A stretch of DNA of 64,000 nt from Moesziomyces globuligerus (GCA_030849465.1 JARVLF010000002.1:186001-250000), one strand, 5' to 3'. Numbered from the stretch's first letter, positions 50,017 through 59,827 are shown. The notes: a model not told the origin generated them from the sequence alone. Made by a program: numbers and translations.

Positions 50017-51219
50017 TCACTGGCTCAGATGGCTAGCGATCCACCGCTTGACCTCGAGCGTGCAGTTGTACGCAGCGTCCAGCGGCGCCAGCCCCAGCTC
50101 GAGGCGCTCGCCTTCGTACGGCTCGCCTTGGTCCGGCGAGGCTTGGTGCAGCGAGAGCGAGGCGAGGCCGAGATAGGTGTGCAAGAGGTCCGGATGGTCT
50201 CCGGGCACCTTGGCGATCCCGCCCACGCGGCTCTGCGCTCGCAGCACGTAGCCGGCGTCGGCGCGCGCATCCACCAACTCGTGCGCCGAGAGCAGCGCCA
50301 GCGCAGCACCGTTCCAGAACGAGTAGCATACGTCCGGCGGCAGCTTGCTCGGTCGTCCCTGGAATCCGCCCGTCAGCTCCTCCTCCTCTTCCTCCTCCTC
50401 CGCCGCTGGCTCGAGATCGGGACGGGCGTCTGCAGCTACGACGGCGCCCGGCTGTGAAGGTGAGACTTGTCGATGCGCTAGCCATGCCACCGCTTCCTCG
50501 CTCCGTGGCCATGCTCTCGCGTCTTGCGGTGCTTGAGCGAGGAGGTGGAGCGCAGCGACGCAGCAGTACGTCATGCCGGCGTGCGCCTCCTGCGTCGCGC
50601 TCGCGCCGAATCCACCGTCATACCTCTGACAGCCCTCCAGGAACCGCCTCGCGCGGTGCGTATCGATGTGCGTGAAGTCGCCCAGCATCGAGCACACGGC
50701 TACGGCGCAGTACGTGAAGCGCGGATCCGTCTCCACCTCGCTGAGCTTTGTCTCGTGCGGTGGCAGTTCGGCCGCAAAGCCACCGCTCTTTGCGTGCTGC
50801 AGAGCTCCGATGTAGCGCAGCAGCTCCGGGCGCTTCAGCCGCGAAAAGTCGTCGCGCAGCATCGCCAGCACCAGCAGCGCAGCATACGTCATGGCCACAT
50901 TCGCCGTCCCCGCCGTGCTCGACGGCGAGCGCGCAAACGGCGTGCTCGGTGAGCCGCGGAATCCACCCTCGGGAGCTTGCTGTTCGTAGACCCAGTCGAT
51001 GAGCTCTTGCGCCTCGTCGGCGGGGATCCTGTGCGTAGAGCCCAGCAGCGAGAGGCCGGCAAGCGCAAAGTAACCGAGCGTCATGCGTTGGTCGTCGGCC
51101 GAGGTGTAGGCGGCCGGAAGCATGCGTAGGCATCGTAGCAGGAACGACACGTGCTTCTTCGTGTCGAACGTTTCCGCCATCGAGGCGGTAATCGAGGCGG
51201 ACGATCCCGACGCAGCCAT
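50017..51219 (-). CDS. CDC43: Geranylgeranyltransferase type I beta subunit
   Basis: This 400-residue protein, with an alpha subunit encoded elsewhere, adds geranylgeranyl to CaaL-type Rho GTPases. The start region KKHVSFLLRCLRMLPAAY and ALAGLSLLGS match GGTase-I beta. Prenyltransferase repeats are visible (GGFRGSPST, GGFAAELPP, YDGGFGASATQEAHAGMTYC). The zinc-binding set is PPDVCYSFWNG (Asp and Cys) and DLLHTYLGLASLSL (His). CYSFWNGAAL fits type I better than farnesyl- or Rab-transferases. A run of glutamates interrupts the region between the fourth and fifth repeats. The start at 51219 (MAASG) is preferred; a second Met 13 codons in (51180) is also possible. Confidence 0.92.
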   Translation of the reverse strand: MAASGSSASITASMAETFDTKKHVSFLLRCLRMLPAAYTSADDQRMTLGYFALAGLSLLGSTHRIPADEAQELIDWVYEQQAPEGGFRGSPSTPFARSPSSTAGTANVAMTYAALLVLAMLRDDFSRLKRPELLRYIGALQHAKSGGFAAELPPHETKLSEVETDPRFTYCAVAVCSMLGDFTHIDTHRARRFLEGCQRYDGGFGASATQEAHAGMTYCCVAALHLLAQAPQDARAWPRSEEAVAWLAHRQVSPSQPGAVVAADARPDLEPAAEEEEEEEELTGGFQGRPSKLPPDVCYSFWNGAALALLSAHELVDARADAGYVLRAQSRVGGIAKVPGDHPDLLHTYLGLASLSLHQASPDQGEPYEGERLELGLAPLDAAYNCTLEVKRWIASHLSQ

Positions 51220-51448
51220 CTCTTGAGAGTTCGAGGGGGTCGAGACGGTGGAAGAACAACACGCGCATAGGCGAGGAGCAAAGTGACACCTCCACCGCGC
51301 ACCCACTGCGCAACCGCCTCGGCTTCGGATCTCGGCTTCTCTTTTCTTGCGCCGCGGTCTTGTCCAACGGACATTTGGAAGATTTGCCCTTCGCACCCCC
51401 ACCTTTGACACTTGGCCTCGTTGCTCTCTGCTAGATAGCCAACACCGT

Positions 51449-51482
51449 TGCTTGCATTGCTTGCATTGTTTGCATTGCTTGC
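51449..51482. repeat. 9-bp tandem repeat in the leader of the small membrane protein gene
   Basis: Three to four imperfect copies of TTGCTTGCA/TTGCATTGC lie just before the start at 51495, within the divergent promoter shared with the GGTase-I beta gene. Confidence 0.7.
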
Positions 51483-51494
51483 GTAGTCGTAAAG

Positions 51495-52106
51495 ATGCCC
51501 GGACGCAGTGGAGCGCGGTGGTTTGCACCATCTTCCATCCCACCCATTCTGCTGCTCACGTTTGTCACTTCGTTCGCCTTCAACCACGCACTGGTGACGA
51601 CCGAGCGTCGCCAGCAACGCCGCGACCATCGCATCCGCACCATCCTCCTCCACGACACCATCGCCTACAACTCCACCCGCCTCTACCAGCTCCAGCCTCC
51701 CTCGAGCTCGCTTCTCTCGCGCGTCTGGTCGCGCTCGGAACCGTTGCCGAAACCTCCGATCGATGCAGAGGAGCTCGAGAGCCTCGTCCGTCGATGGAGA
51801 GCTCTCGGCGTCAACCCTTTCAACCAAGGCCTCCTCCCTGCGGCTGATCGTCCACACGACACACACGATGGTCACCCCGACCAACTGCGCACTGAAGGGC
51901 CTCGCGAAATCGCATGGTCCGAAATCCTCTTTGGCAACGCCGAAAAACGCACCTCGATCAAGCAGAGATGGCACAAAGTCACCGCGGGCATCCGCGACTC
52001 TTTCTCCCAAACCCCAGCATCTCCAGCGCATACACAAGAACCCGCAGACGACGACAAGGATCTCGAAGAACTCTCCCGCCTCTGGTCCTCCATCTCCAAA
52101 CAATAG
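51495..52106 (+). CDS. Small single-pass membrane protein, unknown function
   Basis: This 203-residue protein is not recognised. An N-terminal hydrophobic helix (about 14-33, SSIPPILLLTFVTSFAFNHA) is followed directly by a very basic stretch (ERRQQRRDHRIRT). The rest is hydrophilic with moderate helix propensity (DAEELESLVRRWRALGVNPF and AWSEILFGNAEKR). The C-terminal tail is acidic. The outline resembles small mitochondrial inner-membrane assembly or MICOS proteins, but there is no clear match. It is divergent from the GGTase-I beta gene (275 bp) and converges with dyn2 (74 bp). Clear third-position GC bias, position and frame length support it as a real gene. Confidence 0.65.
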   Translation: MPGRSGARWFAPSSIPPILLLTFVTSFAFNHALVTTERRQQRRDHRIRTILLHDTIAYNSTRLYQLQPPSSSLLSRVWSRSEPLPKPPIDAEELESLVRRWRALGVNPFNQGLLPAADRPHDTHDGHPDQLRTEGPREIAWSEILFGNAEKRTSIKQRWHKVTAGIRDSFSQTPASPAHTQEPADDDKDLEELSRLWSSISKQ

Positions 52107-52180
52107 ACAGTCCCCACTCGCACACTATACCCCAGTCCCACCGTGCAAATGCAAACCTTGGAATCATGATGTTTGGCCAT

Positions 52181-55100
52181 TCACGCCGCACGCAACGCCA
52201 CCGCGCGCTGTGCCAGCGTCGCGCGCGTCACGCCCGGCTCGGCGCGCAGCGGCGTCGCAAAGAGCGCCTGGCTGCGGTCCTGGTTGAGATAGACGCTGAT
52301 CGGTATGGACTGCGACTCGGCCTCGTGTCCGCGCTCTTCCCACACGAGCGCGGTGAGGCCGAGATTGCTGACGGCGCCCTCGTTGAGCCGAATGCGCTCC
52401 GCCTCGCCATCCCACTCGGCGCCCTGCAGCTTGAGCCCACGCAGCGCGAATTTACCCGCCTCGAGCCCCGCCTTTGCATCGTTGAGCAGCAGCCGCAGCT
52501 GCAGGTTCTCGAGCGAGACCCTCGAGGCGTGCGCCACGCTCTGCCGCGTCGCCGTCAGATACGCGCCCGGCGCGAACAGCAGGCCTAGCACCACCTCGAC
52601 CATCTCGTAGCCGGTCGTGCCCGCGCCTGTGCCGAGCTCGGACGACTCGCGCACGATGCGTTCCAGCTGGTCCAGCCGCGCGCGCAGATCCACAATCCAC
52701 TCGGCCAGCGCCATTGACTTGGCCACCGCATACCGCCGCCACGCTGCCGGCACCACCGCCTTGGGCAGATCCGTCAGCAGCGTCCGGTTGTGGTTCGTCT
52801 GCCGCGCCACGCCTTCGCACACCGCCACCACCTCTTCCAGATCCTGCCGCACCACCGATAGCAGCGACGATCCCGTCCGGTGCTCCCGCGCCCAGAACCG
52901 GTACAGTGGATCCTGCACCGACCCGGCCTCGGCCCGCAGCGCCGACACCTGCTTCGGCAGCAAAGACAGCCACTCCACCGCATTCGCCCGCAACGTCTTC
53001 ATCCATCCGGGCTGCGCCGAAGCCGACGCCGAACCCGCAGCCGCCGCATCCGGCTTGCCTCCCGCAGCCATCTTGTCCGCCACCTCGACCGTCTCGTCGT
53101 CGTCGTCGTCGGCGAGCTGCTTCATCTTGACAAGCTTGTTGAGCAGCGCGGTGCCCTGCGCTGCGGCGATCACCTTCTCGGCACTCGGCGGCAGCGCGAG
53201 CCACTGTGGCGGCTGGTGCTCCGGCAGCGCCTGTACCCAGCTGACAAACGTCTCCATCTTGGTGCCCTCGGGCGCGACCAAGGGTAGCTTGGGATCGCTG
53301 ACCAGCTCGAAGCCGACGTCGTACGCCTGCGCGCAGAAAAGGCCGTCGACAAACGAGTCGAGCAGCGTCTGGTCCGGCGCATTGTCGATCTTGCCGCCGT
53401 ACACGCTCTGCTTGAGCAGCGACCGGATCGCATCCCACGGCAGCTGCTGCGGATCCACGTTGGACCGCCCTTTGGCCACCTGGCCCACCCAGCCCTCGAT
53501 GATGTCCAGCGCCGCCTCGGCATCCGAGTCGTTGAACTCAAACGGCTTGGACCAGCCGAGCGGCGTGTACCGCAGACGCTCGGTTAGCGTGGCGTGGAAG
53601 AAGGCCAGCAGGAAGTAGAGCCTCGGGGTCTCGGCGGGCCCGCGCTGCAGCCGGCTGGGCGCGATGCTCTTGAGGCTGTCCAGCATCGAGGCTCGGATGC
53701 CCGGCGGCGGCTCGTTCATCAGGATGCGCGAGGCGCGCAGGAAGTTGACCGGGATCGAGGGCGACGTCTCGCACGTGAGGAAGAGCCGGAAGTTGCGGTT
53801 GGCATTCAACCCGTGCATCTTCTTCTCGAGCTGCGACAGCCAGCTCGGCGCCAGATGAACGTTCTTAAGCAGCACCCAGTTGCCTGTGCGCGCCGCCGAC
53901 GTGATCGCGTGGTCCGCCAGCGCGAAGCCCTCCTGCGAGCCCATGGCCACCGACGTGCACCGCGCATTCACCAGCTTCACCAGATGGTCCACCCGGAAGC
54001 TCGCGTCGTAGCCGGGCACCGAGCACAGCGCAATCGGCGTACTGGCCTCCACCTCCTCGGCCACGATCTTGCCCAGATCGTATCCGGGCTCTCCCAGCAC
54101 ATCCTGGCCGAAGATGCGCGAGCTGAACGCGTCCATAGCCTGGACGATGCGGTCCGGCCGCAGACACTTGACCACCAGCATCTTGCGCACCTGGTCCTTC
54201 ATGTCGCTGCTGCCCTCCTCGCTCGGCCAGAAAGCGGGCACCTCGGTCTCGGGGCTGTTCGAGCCGAGGAACGCGAGCCACTCTTGCGTGTTGGCCTCCA
54301 TGTGTTCCTCGATGGTGCGGAAGAAGGCGAGACGCTTGAACGCCTGCACGCGAGCCAGCTGTTCCTCGTCCAGCATGGCTTCCACCTCTCCGTCTCCCCG
54401 GCGCTGTGCGCTGCCAGATGAAATTCCACCAGCACCAGCTGCGGCTGCAGCGGCTGCCGCCGCAGCTGCGACGTTGCCGCCTTCGAGCAGGAACTCGTAT
54501 TCGTCACTGTCGAGCGTGTCGGCGTGGCCCTCTTCGCGAGCCTTGATCTGAGCGAGCAGCATGGCGAGCATGACGTGGTCGTGGTGGGCGAGCGCCTTGC
54601 TCGTCCTCTGGAAGACGACGAGGAAGAGATCGCGCATGAGGATCTCGAGGCGCTGCTTGGGGTCCGTGACGCCGGCGAGATGCGGGTTGCGGCGCAGCAC
54701 GAAGTCGAAGATGTCGAGGAAGAAGCGCAGCGAAAACTGATAAAAGTGCGAGACGAGGTGAAGCTGATCCAGCACGAAGAAGACCGAGCTGCACGCCTTT
54801 GCGAGCGGCACGTATTCTGCGGTCACCTGGTCGACCTCGTGCATGATGGCATCGGTCTCCTCGACCTTGGAGGTGACCTCGGCTGCCTCCTTCTTGAGCG
54901 TTTCGAGGGTGTCGATGACCTTGTCGTCGTCGAGAATATTGCCCTCGGACTCGTTGAGTGCGGTGAGGAGCGAGCGCTCGAGATGCCTGAGACGGAGGCG
55001 GAACTCGCCCTGGAGCTTCATGAGGTCGGTGCGCTTGCGGTCGGTGTCGGGACGCTCGACCTTGAGCACCTGGTCGAGCGACTGGCTCTGGAGGCTGCTG

Positions 55101-56911
55101 CGGGTCATGGTGAAGTTGACAAAGGTGACGCGGCTGCAGATGTCGGGCGAGAATTCGACCGAGGGATCGCGGGTGGAGAGGAACATGTTGAACGACGGAG
55201 AAAAGTCGATGTCCTGGCTGCCGAGGCGGATGAGGACACGCCCGCCGGTGCGTCGGAGCTCCTTGTTGAGGACGGGGTTGAGGATGGGATCGAGGTACTC
55301 GACGTCCTGGATGAGGAGCGGGTTGCCGAAGCGGAGCGAGCTCTCTAGCGCCTTGAGGAAAGCCTCGTCGAGGAAGCTGGTGACGGTGAGCTTCTGGACC
55401 TTGTACTCGTTGAGGAGGAACTGGACGGCCTGGCCAGAGGGATCGATGACGAGCGGATAGCGATTCCAGCGCTTGAGCATGATGGCGTTTTCGGTGCAGA
55501 GGGTGTCTGCGGGGAGCGACTTGGCCTGCCACTCGAGGCGCTCGTCGGCGGTGGAGAGGTAGTCGGCAAAGGAGAGTTCGGGCTTGAACTTGATCTCGGC
55601 CTGGCGGAGGTGGTCGGACCAGTAGGCCCACATGGACTCGCGGTACTGCTGGTCGAAGAAGCCTGCGTAGGCGAGCATGGCGGCGGAGAGGAGGGCGTCG
55701 CCGATGATGGTGCTCATCTGGTCGTCAAAGGTGCGGCTTCCGACCTCCCAGCGCTGCTTCTCGGACGAGAGGCTGTCGAGGAGCTGCATGGAGCGCGAGA
55801 CGCGGTTCTGGACGCGTTCCATCTCGGACTTGATCGCCTGGGTCTCGCTGATGAGCGCGGCGTACTCGTCCTTGTAGGTGGCGATGCTGTTCTCGAGCTC
55901 GGCGATCATGTCGACGATCTCGGTGGCCTGCGCCTTGGTGTCTTCGGCCTGCTGCTCGAGCGACTGGACTTCGTCGCGGAGGGGACCGACCTTGTCGAGG
56001 ATCTCGGAGAAGCGCACCTGGGCGATGACCCACTTTGCGAGCGGCCCGCACGCCTTGCTTGCGCGATTGATGGTCTCAAAGTTGTACTCGGGCTTGGAGA
56101 GGTAGTCGCGGATCATCTTTTCGCGGATCTGGCGGGTCATCTGTCGGTCGGTGTCGAAGTTGACGATGGAGGCGATGAAGTCGTCCCTGCGGATGATGGC
56201 CTGGACGGTCTTCCAGCTGTCGATCTTGTGGCCGAGGATGATGCAGACGGACTCCATGGCGTTCTTGACGGGGAGAGGGGGGTTGCCCATGGAGCGGACT
56301 TCGGTGAGATGCTGCTTCTTGATGTTGCTGACGCTGGCCTGGGCATCCTGGACGGCGGGCTCGGCGTCTGCGAGGTCAGCCATGACGACCTGTCTGCGCT
56401 CGCCGATCTCGTGCTCCTGGTTTGCCAGCGCGGCTTGGATCTGGATGGAGGCGGCGCGCTTGTGCTCGGCCTCCTGCTGGTCCTTGACCATGCTCTGGAG
56501 CTTCTGGTTCGCCTGTTGGTTCTTGGCTTCGAGCTGAGTGCGTTTGACGGCGAGGCTCTTCTGGAGGTCCTCGACCTGGTCCACGGTGGAACGGAGCTTG
56601 TCGAGACCGACGAGGAGGAAGCGCTGCTGGTCCTCGAGCTCGTCGCGCTTCTGGTTGGAGACCTGGACGTAGTACTCGATGAAGCTGAGCAAGTGGCGGG
56701 GCGACTGATGGAAGCGGCGACCCTGACGACGGCGTAGACGCTCTGCAAACGTATACACGGAGAAGTGGATGAAGACGAGCGCCTCGACGACGAGCTGGCG
56801 ATGGGGGCCGAGGTCGAGGGTGTTGGTGAGCTCGGTAGCGACGGTGCGGCAGGCGTCTGGCGACCAGTCGCCTGGCGCCTTTCGTGCGCCGTCAACGTGG
56901 ACGACGTCCAT
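52181..56911 (-). CDS. dyn2: Dyn2: C-terminal half of a split cytoplasmic dynein heavy chain (stalk, microtubule-binding domain, AAA5-AAA6, C-terminus)
   Basis: This 1576-residue intronless protein starts at MDVVHVDGARKAP (56911) and lacks the tail, linker and AAA1-AAA4 P-loops of a full heavy chain (over 4000 residues). Residues 35-85 match the end of AAA4 (RRFHQSPRHLLSFIEYYV). Stalk coiled coil 1 spans about 86-200 and the microtubule-binding domain about 200-300 (NPPLPVKNAMESVCIILG). Coiled coil 2 is about 305-385. AAA5 (from SRTFDDQMSTIIGDALLSAA), AAA6 and the C-terminal domain follow (VLLKNVHLAPSWLSQLEKK, NFRLFLTCETSPSIPVNFL). A poly-Ala run sits near 812-823. U. maydis is known to encode its dynein heavy chain as two genes, dyn1 and dyn2, whose products assemble. 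The upstream neighbour (eIF2A) is divergent, so no missing half lies upstream. Confidence 0.94.
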   Translation of the reverse strand: MDVVHVDGARKAPGDWSPDACRTVATELTNTLDLGPHRQLVVEALVFIHFSVYTFAERLRRRQGRRFHQSPRHLLSFIEYYVQVSNQKRDELEDQQRFLLVGLDKLRSTVDQVEDLQKSLAVKRTQLEAKNQQANQKLQSMVKDQQEAEHKRAASIQIQAALANQEHEIGERRQVVMADLADAEPAVQDAQASVSNIKKQHLTEVRSMGNPPLPVKNAMESVCIILGHKIDSWKTVQAIIRRDDFIASIVNFDTDRQMTRQIREKMIRDYLSKPEYNFETINRASKACGPLAKWVIAQVRFSEILDKVGPLRDEVQSLEQQAEDTKAQATEIVDMIAELENSIATYKDEYAALISETQAIKSEMERVQNRVSRSMQLLDSLSSEKQRWEVGSRTFDDQMSTIIGDALLSAAMLAYAGFFDQQYRESMWAYWSDHLRQAEIKFKPELSFADYLSTADERLEWQAKSLPADTLCTENAIMLKRWNRYPLVIDPSGQAVQFLLNEYKVQKLTVTSFLDEAFLKALESSLRFGNPLLIQDVEYLDPILNPVLNKELRRTGGRVLIRLGSQDIDFSPSFNMFLSTRDPSVEFSPDICSRVTFVNFTMTRSSLQSQSLDQVLKVERPDTDRKRTDLMKLQGEFRLRLRHLERSLLTALNESEGNILDDDKVIDTLETLKKEAAEVTSKVEETDAIMHEVDQVTAEYVPLAKACSSVFFVLDQLHLVSHFYQFSLRFFLDIFDFVLRRNPHLAGVTDPKQRLEILMRDLFLVVFQRTSKALAHHDHVMLAMLLAQIKAREEGHADTLDSDEYEFLLEGGNVAAAAAAAAAAAGAGGISSGSAQRRGDGEVEAMLDEEQLARVQAFKRLAFFRTIEEHMEANTQEWLAFLGSNSPETEVPAFWPSEEGSSDMKDQVRKMLVVKCLRPDRIVQAMDAFSSRIFGQDVLGEPGYDLGKIVAEEVEASTPIALCSVPGYDASFRVDHLVKLVNARCTSVAMGSQEGFALADHAITSAARTGNWVLLKNVHLAPSWLSQLEKKMHGLNANRNFRLFLTCETSPSIPVNFLRASRILMNEPPPGIRASMLDSLKSIAPSRLQRGPAETPRLYFLLAFFHATLTERLRYTPLGWSKPFEFNDSDAEAALDIIEGWVGQVAKGRSNVDPQQLPWDAIRSLLKQSVYGGKIDNAPDQTLLDSFVDGLFCAQAYDVGFELVSDPKLPLVAPEGTKMETFVSWVQALPEHQPPQWLALPPSAEKVIAAAQGTALLNKLVKMKQLADDDDDETVEVADKMAAGGKPDAAAAGSASASAQPGWMKTLRANAVEWLSLLPKQVSALRAEAGSVQDPLYRFWAREHRTGSSLLSVVRQDLEEVVAVCEGVARQTNHNRTLLTDLPKAVVPAAWRRYAVAKSMALAEWIVDLRARLDQLERIVRESSELGTGAGTTGYEMVEVVLGLLFAPGAYLTATRQSVAHASRVSLENLQLRLLLNDAKAGLEAGKFALRGLKLQGAEWDGEAERIRLNEGAVSNLGLTALVWEERGHEAESQSIPISVYLNQDRSQALFATPLRAEPGVTRATLAQRAVALRAA

Positions 56912-57767
56912 GCTGGACGTGGAGTGAATGCGGAACGTGTCGAAGGGGGATATGATGTGCAGGAGGAAAGGGAGAGCAACACGCCGACGCCGACGCCGAC
57001 GCGAAATGTGAAATGCCAACGCCCTGCTCACTCGCTGGGTGAGGCCAAAGTGTTGGTCTCTGGCCGCGCTTGGTTGGCGCACAGGTGCTTGTCACCTTTG
57101 ACCGCGCGCCTTGAAGGTGTCGCCCAGACAAAGCATGTTAGATGTCTCGGTGTCTGACATCTGCTGCGCAAAAAAAAATGAGGCTGCCATCACGTGTGCC
57201 TTTGGACAGCCTCGGCGATTGACTGCTCCGGAAGCACCGATGGCAAGCCGATTGCGAGCGATTTCATGTTAGCGGCCGGGAAGAAAAGGCAGTCAGGGCT
57301 GCAAACGGTTCTTCGTGCGTCTGAAAATCCGTTCTGCACGGGGCGGAGGCGGGGCTGCGATCTGGTGCTGCAGCTTGAGCCGATGGCTTTTTCTCGTCCT
57401 CTCTGTGCAAACCAGGCCAACCGCTCACATTGGTTCACTGCTTGCTTGCTCTTGCCATTGCGACCTCCGCTCCCTTTGTTGCTTGCTTTGCCGCCTTGCC
57501 GCCTTGCTTGCCTTGCCCGCATTGCTGCGCTTCCTCCTCCTCCTCCTCTCCGCTCGCCCTTTGCCTCGATCGAACGTCGGGAGCTCCGATATCGATCGCC
57601 TGGACCAGCTGCCAATCTTGACCTGCTCGCCCGGATCAGCACCTTCGGAATCGCCGACTGCGACGCCTTCAGCCTCGCACTTTTCGCTCGCCGGCATCGA
57701 TCGCGTCAATCGTCCTTTCGCACACGTCACGCATTAGCTTGCTGTGACCACCGCCATCTCAGCAGCC
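56912..57767. other. Divergent intergenic region, dyn2 and eIF2A
   Basis: These 856 bp serve as promoter for both genes. They contain an A-run near 57170-57178, TTGCC/GCC-rich sequence near 57484-57530 and a TCC repeat at 57531-57550 before the eIF2A start. No clear TATA box was seen. Confidence 0.55.
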
Positions 57768-59660
57768 ATGTCGGAGCCATCGGCTGTGCCCGTGCCTGCG
57801 GGCGAGGCCACCACACAGTGGGCCTACCGTGCGCAAAAGTCCATCGGCCTCAACACCGGCTCGCCCTCCTACTCTTCCGTCAACGGCTTTGACCAGGTCC
57901 AGGGCGCCACCCGCGTCTTCCAGTACAGCCCCGATGGCAGCACCTTTGCCGCCGCCATGGACGACTTTACCCGCCTCGTCGACACCCGCAACGCTTCCAC
58001 CTCGTCCGTCAAGCGCGACCTCCCCGCGCCCAAGGTCGTCGACCTCCAGTTCTCCCCCAAGGGCGGCTTCCTCAGCACATGGGAGCGTCCCTCCAAGCTC
58101 GAAGACGGCTCCAATGCGCGCAACCTCAAGATCTGGGACACCGAGTCCGGCGAGGCCGTCGCCACCTTTGAGCGCAAGTCGCAAGAGGGTTGCTTCTTCC
58201 AATTCACCGCCAACGAGCAGTACTGCGTCAGGCAGGTCTCCACCGAGCTCCAGGTCTACGAGGCCGCTCACATCGCAGACAAGGGCGTCGTCGGAAGGTT
58301 GCGCCTCGAGGGCATCACCAGCTTCGAGGTCGGTCCGGGCGACAAGCCCAGCATCGCCGTCTTCTGCGGCGAGAAGAAGGGCGCTCCCGCCTCGGTCCGT
58401 GTCTATGCGCTCGCTTCGCTCATCCCCTCGCCCGAATCCCCCCCGGCGCCCGTCTCCCAAAAGACCTTCTTCAAGGCGGACAAGATTCAGATCAAGTGGA
58501 ACAAGGCCGGCTCGGCGCTCCTCTTCATGACCTCGACCGACCACGACAAGACGGGCAAGTCGTACTACGGCGAGACCAACCTCTACCTCATGTCGGTCCG
58601 CGGCGACTTCGACTGCCGCGTCGGCCTGGACAAGGAGGGCCCCATCCACGACTTTGAGTGGAACCCCAACTCGAAGGAGTTCATCGTCATCTACGGCTAC
58701 ATGCCCGCCAAGGCGGTCCTCTTCAGCCACCGCGTCAACGTGATCGCCGAGCTCGGCACGCAGCCGCGCAACTTTGTCGCCTTCAACCCGCAGGGCCGTC
58801 TCTTCTGCCTCGCTGGCTTCGGCAACCTCTCGGGCACCGTCGACATCTGGGACCGCGACAACCTCTCCAAGGGCAAGATCTACTCGATGGACGCGAGCAA
58901 CAGCTCCGTCTGCCAGTGGTCGCCCGACGGCCACTTCCTCCTCACCGCGACGCTCAGCCCGCGCCTCCGCGTCGAGAACGGCGTCAAGATCTGGCACTGC
59001 ACCGGCGACCTCATCCACGTCGACATGATCGACGAGCTCTACCAGGCCGGTTGGCGTCCCGGCTCCAACGCTGGCGTCGCTCCTTTCCCCGCCCACTTCC
59101 CTCCCGCGCCCTCGCCCTCGTCGGCGGCCGCCTCGTACCTCGCGACCAAGGCGGCGACCAAGCGGCCGACGGGTGCCTACCGTCCTCCGGGCGCACGTGG
59201 GCAGAACACGCCCGACATCTTTAAGCGCATCGACGAGGGCGGCTCGGGCGCATCCACGCCCGACCTCGCACGTTCGGGCTCGCAGAACGGCACCTACCAG
59301 GCGCCCGGGACGGGCAACCGCAAGCGCGCCGTCCCCGGTGCACCCGGTGCTGCGCGCAACGCCACCGCGGCCAACGCCAAGGACAAGAAGAAGGGCGCCA
59401 AGCAGCCGGCCAAGAACGGCAGCGCTCCCGCAGCGGTCGAGGCGGTGGCCGAGGCGCCTCTGGCTTCGGGCGCCGCCGAAGTCGGCGGCAACACGGGCGC
59501 AGCCAACCTCGAGAAGCGCGTGCGCAACCTCAACAAGAAGCTCAAGGCGATCGAGGAGCTCAAGCTCCGCCAGGCCGGCGGCGAGAAGCTCGAGGCCATG
59601 CAGCTCGCCAAGATCGCCGCCGAGGACGAGGTCCGCAACGAGCTCGCCAGCCTCGAGTGA
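57768..59660 (+). CDS. EIF2A: Eukaryotic translation initiation factor 2A (eIF2A)
   Basis: This 630-residue intronless protein is a WD40-type beta-propeller factor that can deliver initiator tRNA to 40S subunits under special conditions. ATG 57768 (MSEPSAVP) is the start; the frame opens 8 codons earlier at GTG. Family signatures include YSPDGSTFAAAMDD, SPKGGFLSTWERP, LKIWDTESGEAVATF, FDCRVGLDKEGPIHDFEW, YGYMPAKAVLF and NPQGRLFCLAGFGNLSG. SPDGHFLLTATLSPRLRVEN and GVKIWHCTGDLIH precede the Ala/Pro-rich hinge with GAYRPPGARG. A charged helix ends the protein (NLEKRVRNLNKKLKAIEELK). It converges with the dioxygenase gene (167 bp). Confidence 0.96.
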   Translation: MSEPSAVPVPAGEATTQWAYRAQKSIGLNTGSPSYSSVNGFDQVQGATRVFQYSPDGSTFAAAMDDFTRLVDTRNASTSSVKRDLPAPKVVDLQFSPKGGFLSTWERPSKLEDGSNARNLKIWDTESGEAVATFERKSQEGCFFQFTANEQYCVRQVSTELQVYEAAHIADKGVVGRLRLEGITSFEVGPGDKPSIAVFCGEKKGAPASVRVYALASLIPSPESPPAPVSQKTFFKADKIQIKWNKAGSALLFMTSTDHDKTGKSYYGETNLYLMSVRGDFDCRVGLDKEGPIHDFEWNPNSKEFIVIYGYMPAKAVLFSHRVNVIAELGTQPRNFVAFNPQGRLFCLAGFGNLSGTVDIWDRDNLSKGKIYSMDASNSSVCQWSPDGHFLLTATLSPRLRVENGVKIWHCTGDLIHVDMIDELYQAGWRPGSNAGVAPFPAHFPPAPSPSSAAASYLATKAATKRPTGAYRPPGARGQNTPDIFKRIDEGGSGASTPDLARSGSQNGTYQAPGTGNRKRAVPGAPGAARNATAANAKDKKKGAKQPAKNGSAPAAVEAVAEAPLASGAAEVGGNTGAANLEKRVRNLNKKLKAIEELKLRQAGGEKLEAMQLAKIAAEDEVRNELASLE

Positions 59661-59827
59661 GGCGACCCCCCGTCGCTAGACACCAGGTCTCGTCTGGGAC
59701 TGCGGTGTCGCTGTGTTGCAAGGCGCTTGTCTAAGGATCAATACACTGCATTACACGGCACGCGTTGTTGGTGTGTGGGTGAGAAATGGGCATGGATTGA
59801 GCGGATGAAAAGCATGTGGAGGGGAGA

